A DNA stretch of 64,000 nt from Porphyrobacter sp. SLTP (GTDB lineage Bacteria > Pseudomonadota > Alphaproteobacteria > Sphingomonadales > Sphingomonadaceae), in NCBI RefSeq assembly GCF_009905735.1, contig NZ_JAAALE010000015.1, positions 1 through 64,000 of the forward strand, given 5' to 3'. Under the pieces are notes generated by a model. It did not search any database. It was not told the DNA's origin and was given only the letters and a program-made list of their open reading frames with translations. The position numbers and the translations under genes are program-made. How positions within the stretch are numbered: the first letter of the stretch is position 1; each line of letters opens with the position of its first letter. Positions 59,725-64,000 of the stretch are shown piece after piece.

Positions 59725-60211
59725 GCGCCATCACCTCCTTGACCGCGGCCTGGGCTGCGGCGGGTTCCACATCGGCGCCGGCGACACGGGCAACGATGTC
59801 GCGCGCGGCATCGGCAGCGACCGCTTCGATTTCGGCCATGGCGCTGGTGCGCGCGGCATCAATCGCGGTTTCGGCTTCAGCCAAGCGCCCGTCGAGACGG
59901 GTCTGCGCCTCGGCAAGCTTGATGCTGCTGGCGGCAGCAGCCTTGGCTTTGGCTTCACCGATCACGCCCTGCGCCGCGGCACGGTTGGCGTTTTCACGCT
60001 TGCGCCAGGCTTCTTCCTGACTCGTCGCTTCATCGCGTGCGGCCTGCGCCGCCGCCAGATCGCCCGCGATCTGCTGGTCACGCAGGTCGACCGTGCCCAT
60101 GATCTTGGGCACCATTCCAAGGCCCACGAACACAAAGGTGAGGCCGAAGAACACCAGCAGCCAGAAGACCTGGCTTGAGAGTGTTGCAGCGATTTGTTCG
60201 ATCTGAGGCAT
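59717..60211 (-). CDS. ATP synthase Fo subunit b' (second b-type subunit)
   Basis: A 164-residue b' subunit: helix at residues about 10-30 (LSSQVFWLLVFFGLTFVFVGLGM), then a charged coiled coil (AAAQAARDEATSQEEAWRKRENANRAAA). Together with atpF it forms the heterodimeric stator stalk found in photosynthetic and many alphaproteobacterial enzymes. Placed between atpE and atpF, as usual. Confidence 0.93.
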   Translation of the reverse strand: MPQIEQIAATLSSQVFWLLVFFGLTFVFVGLGMVPKIMGTVDLRDQQIAGDLAAAQAARDEATSQEEAWRKRENANRAAAQGVIGEAKAKAAAASSIKLAEAQTRLDGRLAEAETAIDAARTSAMAEIEAVAADAARDIVARVAGADVEPAAAQAAVKEVMAHG

Positions 60212-60245
60212 GATGGGCCTTTGTTACCGGCAGTTCAGCAGCGCA

Positions 60246-60283
60246 CGCCGGGCGCGGCGGGACCTGTCCCACCCCGCCCGGCG
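60246..60283 (-). promoter_or_regulatory. Stable hairpin between atpE and atpF'
   Basis: CGCCGGGCG (60246-60254) and CGCCCGGCG (60275-60283) form a 9-bp stem with an inner GGGAC/GTCCC pairing. It lies just after the atpE stop on the minus strand, with no T-run. Such a structure could stabilise the atpE part of the transcript or partly stop transcription, which would fit the high demand for subunit c. This role is inferred. Confidence 0.55.
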
Positions 60284-60294
60284 CAGCACGGATC

Positions 60295-60519
60295 TTAGCG
60301 GAAGATCAGCAGAACGGCGATGACGAAGGCGAGCAGGCCGAGAAGTTCGGCGGCCGCGAAGCCGATGAACAGGCGGCCCTGCTGGCCATCAGCGGCACCC
60401 GGGTTACGCAGCGCGCCTTCGAGGAACGAAGCGAACACGTTGCCCACGCCGAGGGCGGCGAGGCCCGCACCGATCGCCGCGAGACCGGCACCGAGGAGAG
60501 CTGCAGCAGTAGCGTCCAT
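60295..60519 (-). CDS. atpE: ATP synthase Fo subunit c
   Basis: A 74-residue two-helix subunit of the rotor ring. The Gly/Ala-rich first helix ([17 protein letters not shown]) is followed by the polar loop RNPGAADGQ and the second helix with the proton-carrying Glu58 ([12 protein letters not shown]). No sodium-binding residues are evident, so proton coupling is expected. Confidence 0.96.
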   Translation of the reverse strand: MDATAAALLGAGLAAIGAGLAALGVGNVFASFLEGALRNPGAADGQQGRLFIGFAAAELLGLLAFVIAVLLIFR

Positions 60520-60584
60520 GATTATAAACTCCTTGAGAAAAAATCTGTTTGTTATCGGGGGTAGTCGAGAGGGCGTCTCAGCCC

Positions 60585-61418
60585 TCAGTGAAGGTTTTCC
60601 GCGTCGTTGATGTAGAGCGAAGTCAGCAGGGCAAACACATAGGCCTGAATGCCCGCAACGAGGATTTCGAGCGCGCTGATCGCGACCATCAGCACGAAGC
60701 TCGGCACGCCGACCAGAACGCCGGTGCCGATCCCGCCGCTGCCACCGGCAATGACGAAGCTCGCCAGCACCTTAAGCAGGACGTGACCCGCCATCATCGC
60801 CACGAAGAGTCGCAGCGCGAGGCTGAAGGGACGGACCATGAAGGACACGAGTTCGATCAGGCTGATCGGCAGCGCGAGGAACGCGGGCGTGTTCGACGGC
60901 CAGAACAGCGAGAAGAAGTGGAAGCCATGCTTGGCAAAGCCGACGATCAGCACGATCGAGAAGCTCATGATCGCCAGCACGCCGGTCACGGTGAAGTGGC
61001 TGGTGAAGGTGAAGGCATGCACCCCGGGGATCAGACCGACCGGCACGAGGCCGAGCAGGTTCCCGAACAGGATGAACATGAAGAGGGTAAAGATGTAGGG
61101 GACATACTTGCGCCCTGCCGCGCCGACATTCGCTTCGAGCAGGTCGTCGATGAAGCCGGTCATGCTTTCGACCGCCATCTGCCAGCGCCCGGGCACCAGC
61201 TGGCGCTTCATGCCGCCTGCGACAAACACCCACACGAGAATAGCGGTGATCGCCATCCAAAGCGCGGAGTTGGTGAACGCGATGTTGATCCCGTCAGCCA
61301 GTTGCCAATCGGAACCCAGAATGGGCTCGATGGTGAACTGCTTCATCGGATCGACCTTGCCGGCCTCGGCCGCTTCGAGATTCTGCACAGCCGCAGCCGC
61401 GCTTCTTTCAGCTGCCAT
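60585..61418 (-). CDS. atpB: ATP synthase Fo subunit a
   Basis: A 277-residue proton-channel subunit with about five or six helices. The essential Arg lies in [14 protein letters not shown]; the C-terminal helix has [22 protein letters not shown]. The ATG at 61418, with GAAGAAGG upstream, is chosen; GTG 61439 and ATG 61346 are the other options, and 61346 still keeps the conserved MKQFTIEPI start. It follows atpI by about 90 bases. Confidence 0.95.
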   Translation of the reverse strand: MAAERSAAAAVQNLEAAEAGKVDPMKQFTIEPILGSDWQLADGINIAFTNSALWMAITAILVWVFVAGGMKRQLVPGRWQMAVESMTGFIDDLLEANVGAAGRKYVPYIFTLFMFILFGNLLGLVPVGLIPGVHAFTFTSHFTVTGVLAIMSFSIVLIVGFAKHGFHFFSLFWPSNTPAFLALPISLIELVSFMVRPFSLALRLFVAMMAGHVLLKVLASFVIAGGSGGIGTGVLVGVPSFVLMVAISALEILVAGIQAYVFALLTSLYINDAENLH

Positions 61419-61510
61419 GATGCCTTCTTCGGCTGCCACGATCGAAAGATCCCCAAATGTTTCACATGAAACGCGCCCCTAGGTGGGGCCTAACGCGGTC
61501 TGGAAGGGGT

Positions 61511-61858
61511 CTAACCCTCACCATCCGGCCGCTGGGCCTCATCTGCGGGACGCGTATTCGCACCTTGCATAATCGTCCTGAAAGCCGACGCCGTTCCGAG
61601 GAACAGTCCGGCCAACAGACCCCAGGGCGCGATCCCGAACAATGCGTCAATCGCAAAGCCGATCACCAGGCCGCCGATAATCCCGCCCAGAAGACTGGCC
61701 AAAGCGCGGTTGCCGCTGCGGTAATTCGCATCGGTTCCCTTCACCGTTGGCCGGTTGCGTTGTTCTTCACGCTCGCGTGCGGCCTGAAGCCGCGCTTCGA
61801 GCGCGTCGATCCGCGCATCCTCGTGAATGGGTTCTCGTGCAGGTTTCTCGTCGCTCAT
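61511..61858 (-). CDS. atpI: ATP synthase assembly protein I (AtpI/AtpZ-like)
   Basis: A 115-residue protein: acidic and basic N-terminal half, then two helices (LASLLGGIIGGLVIGFAIDALFG and GLLAGLFLGTASAFRTIM). It helps assemble the c ring or load magnesium. First gene of the Fo operon, in the usual place. Confidence 0.9.
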   Translation of the reverse strand: MSDEKPAREPIHEDARIDALEARLQAAREREEQRNRPTVKGTDANYRSGNRALASLLGGIIGGLVIGFAIDALFGIAPWGLLAGLFLGTASAFRTIMQGANTRPADEAQRPDGEG

Positions 61859-61918
61859 GCCGTGGTCTCTAAAGGGAAGGCCACGCCATGTGCAACAAGG
61901 TGCCCGCCGAGGGCGCCG

Positions 61919-61934
61919 CCCCCTTAGAAGGGGG
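61919..61934. repeat. Short hairpin CCCCCTT-AG-AAGGGGG
   Basis: Perfect 7-bp stem with a two-base gap between the atpI start and the end of ydbL (gap 61859-62022). It has no T-run; probably a small repeat. Nothing else is seen in the gap. Confidence 0.4.
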
Positions 61935-62022
61935 GCTGTTCAGTGTCAACATCACGCAGCCCGAGTTTTGTGCACCTGCGAAGAGAGCTGTTGTCCCGCC
62001 GCCCGGATGGGCTGCGGACAAA

Positions 62023-62403
62023 TTACGGACAGCGCACGTCGCGAACCGGCGGTTCGGCGGTGCGGGTCTGCCAGCTGCCATCGGGTGCGCGATACTTTTC
62101 ACCCGCCACGGTACGGGCAATCGCCTCGCATCCGGCGGTCAGCGAATAGGCTTCCAGCGTGGTCTTCTTTTCCTTGGCCTTTTCGGCATAGATCGAGCGG
62201 CGCTTGATGTTGATGTCATCAACCAGACGCTGGAGCGCCGGATTCGCATCGCCGACAATGCCGAGATAGCCGTCAGGCTGCTCGCCCACCTTGCCGGCCT
62301 CGCGGGCGGCGGCATAGGCCGGGTCGCGCTGTGCCAGCGCAGGCGTGGCCACCAGGCCAATCGCGGCCAGAGCGGCAAGCCCTGCAAGAACTGAATTGCG
62401 CAT
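62023..62403 (-). CDS. ydbL: YdbL family (DUF1318) periplasmic protein
   Basis: A 126-residue exported protein: signal peptide ending in VATPALAQ, then AYAAAREAGKVGEQPDGYLGIVG and INIKRRSIYAEKAKEKKTT, diagnostic of YdbL. In E. coli YdbL acts with YnbE and YdbH in phospholipid transport between membranes, probably as a chaperone-like factor. GAGGAGGAA precedes ATG 62403. Last gene of the operon. Confidence 0.92.
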   Translation of the reverse strand: MRNSVLAGLAALAAIGLVATPALAQRDPAYAAAREAGKVGEQPDGYLGIVGDANPALQRLVDDINIKRRSIYAEKAKEKKTTLEAYSLTAGCEAIARTVAGEKYRAPDGSWQTRTAEPPVRDVRCP

Positions 62404-62432
62404 TGGAGTTCCTCCTCGAAGCGGCACATCCA

Positions 62433-62609
62433 TCAAAAGATGTCCGCGTTCTCGTCAATCGTATTCGCCGCGTCTTCCGCGAGGGCATAGAGAACCTCTG
62501 CCCTGATATTGATGTCCAGCTGGATCACGATCGGCTTGTCCGGTGCCTGAATATTGATGCACCCTGACAACATCGCCCCCAGCCCCGTCAACGCGGCCAT
62601 TGCCTTCAC
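62433..62609 (-). CDS. ynbE: YnbE family lipoprotein
   Basis: A 58-residue lipoprotein from GTG 62609 (AAGGGGA upstream; ATG 62600 is the alternative). The lipobox LSGC is at about residue 17. The mature part IQAPDKPIVIQLDINIRAEVLYAL is the family core; in E. coli YnbE strands stack onto YdbH to bridge to the outer membrane. Lies between ydbH and ydbL. Confidence 0.9.
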   Translation of the reverse strand: MKAMAALTGLGAMLSGCINIQAPDKPIVIQLDINIRAEVLYALAEDAANTIDENADIF

Positions 62610-62740
62610 ACCTGTTCCCCTTGCGCCGCCTCGGCTGTCGCTTGCTCTGGCATTGCAGAGGGATCGGGTCAAATTCAGGTGCGGCATGACAGAGGATCGC
62701 TTTCTGGAGGTTGAACGGATCAAGGGCGGGACACGGCGCG

Positions 62741-64000
62741 TCATGGCTTCGGCGGCGGCGTAGCGGGGTCTGGCGGCGGCGGCGCAGGCTCGGTCTGGCG
62801 CATGATCAGCTTGCCGTTTTCCATACGCAGCAGGCCCATATCGAACGGATCGCCCCAGGCGGTCGGGTCGGAATAGCCGCGCGCGATAATCGCCAGCTGC
62901 GAGAAGTTCTGCGAGCGAACATTGATCTTAAACTGGATCGGAAGTTTGGCGAGTCGCCTTGTGATGAAGTTCTGGCTGGTCCCGGCGCCCTGCCGCACCC
63001 CGTCAAAATCGAAGCTGGTGATGATCTCGCCCGCCAGATCGCCCGCAAGTCCGATGCGCATCTGCCGGTAATCGAGCGAACGCAGCGCGGAGAAGGCATA
63101 ATTGCCCATCGCGCCCAGATCCTCGTAGGTCAGCTCGCCGATATAGGCGACATTGCCGCCGCCCGCGCGGCTGAGCAGCAGCCCGCCCTCGATCCGGCCA
63201 TTGCCATTGGCATCGAAGATGATCGGCACGGTGCCGTCAAAGGTGCCGGTGGCGCTGAGGTTGGTCAGCTCCATCTCGGACACGAAGGTCGCCGCATCCA
63301 CCGCGATGATCTCGAACACATAGCGGCGTTCTTCGGGCTGGCCGAAGTCCATCACCAGCGGGCGCATTTGCAGCGTGCCGCCCATGAACGGGAAGCGCGC
63401 GTCTTCAAGGCTGAGGAGCGTCCCGTTTTTCAGCTCGAACTGCACTCTGCCGGCCAGCACTTCGACGCCGGGATTGATGGCAGCGATGGTGACAGTCTGA
63501 TCGGGCGCGGTGGTGAGGTTGATGAGATCAGTGAAGACGATCTTCCCTGCCAGCCCGCGCACCGGGCCAAAGGCGGCGGCCAGATCGAAGCCGTCCGAGC
63601 CAAAGGTGCCGTTGCTGGTGATCGCCTCCCCGTTCCAGTCCACCCGGCCTTCGCCCGTGATGGTGCCATCGGCGAGAGCGATGACCCCCTTGGCAAGATA
63701 GGTCAGGTCTTCGGGCTGGAGTGTCTTGTCGAACACCAGCCCCGGCACGGACAGCAGCGCGCGGCCCGCAGCGGTATCGAGATTGTGGGTGATCGCGACA
63801 TTCGCGACACCGCGGCCCGATTCGGGGTGGCGCAGCAACGCGTCGGCCGTGATGCGGTTGTCAGCCAGCATAAGGCTCGCGCCCTTGGCGGTCAGCGGAA
63901 CAAACCGCGCCTCGCCTTCCGCCGGACGATCGGAGAGGGTGAAGGCGGCATTATCGAGCCGCAGGATGCTATCGGCAAAGCTCCAGCGTCCGGTGATTGC
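62741..64000 (-). CDS. ydbH: YdbH family intermembrane phospholipid transport protein, 5' end beyond the window
   Basis: At least 419 C-terminal residues; the frame is open to the right edge, so the N-terminal part with the membrane anchor is missing. The visible part is AsmA/TamB-like: repetitive beta strands (GRVDWNGEAITSNGTFGSDGFDL, ATGTFDGTVPIIFDANGNGRIEGG) and the YdbH end LPIQFKINVRSQNFSQL. Such proteins form a hydrophobic groove spanning the periplasm. The tail after residue 400 is Pro-rich. It precedes ynbE and ydbL. Confidence 0.9.
   Translation of the reverse strand, partial: AITGRWSFADSILRLDNAAFTLSDRPAEGEARFVPLTAKGASLMLADNRITADALLRHPESGRGVANVAITHNLDTAAGRALLSVPGLVFDKTLQPEDLTYLAKGVIALADGTITGEGRVDWNGEAITSNGTFGSDGFDLAAAFGPVRGLAGKIVFTDLINLTTAPDQTVTIAAINPGVEVLAGRVQFELKNGTLLSLEDARFPFMGGTLQMRPLVMDFGQPEERRYVFEIIAVDAATFVSEMELTNLSATGTFDGTVPIIFDANGNGRIEGGLLLSRAGGGNVAYIGELTYEDLGAMGNYAFSALRSLDYRQMRIGLAGDLAGEIITSFDFDGVRQGAGTSQNFITRRLAKLPIQFKINVRSQNFSQLAIIARGYSDPTAWGDPFDMGLLRMENGKLIMRQTEPAPPPPDPATPPPKP

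Noticed and set aside
62554-62763. Short plus-strand frame between ynbE and ydbH
   Set aside because: About 69 codons, antisense to the end of ydbH and start of ynbE, without a ribosome site or recognisable motif.

Overview
The window is GC-rich chromosomal DNA of an alphaproteobacterium, most likely a sphingomonad of the Erythrobacteraceae type. The reasons are the split b/b' subunits and the atpI-atpB-atpE-atpF'-atpF order of a separate Fo operon, the acidic FYDLN-type (TIGR02300) protein beside aroA, the aroA...cmk...rpsA block, and protein sequences that look sphingomonad throughout. This taxonomic reading is inference from gene content. Coding density is high and no intergenic stretch exceeds 300 bases.

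Layout. 1-3300 is the only accessory-looking part: a conserved protein at the left edge, a ccdAB toxin-antitoxin pair, an AT-richer HEPN-like gene, a small winged-helix protein and a lone Flp pilin. Short repeats bracket or are scattered around this part. 3489-10437 holds lepA and two tandem PAS-GGDEF-EAL-PilZ proteins, one with a decayed EAL domain. 10640-13330 is a PHA synthase/depolymerase pair. 13353-18764 carries DUF427, a glycerophosphodiesterase, a D-amino-acylase-type amidohydrolase, a DUF2855 protein and dnaN. 18927-23262 has fabG-fabD and a divergent ldcA / Mur ligase pair (murein recycling). 23290-27560 carries an acyl-CoA ligase, a Stealth-family transferase, a GST and DUF808. 27770-28979 is rpsF-rpsR-rplI with its terminator, followed by AMP nucleosidase. 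30611-37158 includes a four-gene operon M2 peptidase / YVTN lipoprotein / RimB-like protease / RimK. 37239-40341 is a marR-emrAB efflux operon. 40348-44270 has a lipoprotein, asd and a DPP4-like peptidase.

44455-50933 (minus strand) is the ffh-rpsP-rimM-trmD-rplS translation cluster. It is split between rimM and trmD by four tightly coupled unrelated genes: a GRDP-like protein, a TIGR04222-type membrane protein with a Gly/Cys tail, a nitrilase and a small membrane protein. 51066-57057 has tRNA-Ala(GGC), the TIGR02300 gene, and aroA-cmk-rpsA, likewise interrupted by two extra overlapping genes. 57267-59126 has gloB and a quinone oxidoreductase. 59194-61858 is the ATP synthase Fo operon. 62023 to the right edge is the ydbL-ynbE-ydbH envelope lipid-transport operon, with ydbH running off the window.

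No CRISPR array, insertion sequence, prophage module or rRNA was seen. The least explained signals are the interrupted ribosomal operons (above all the GRDP/TIGR04222 pair), the ccdAB-HEPN-wHTH island between inverted repeats, and the structured dispersed repeats.
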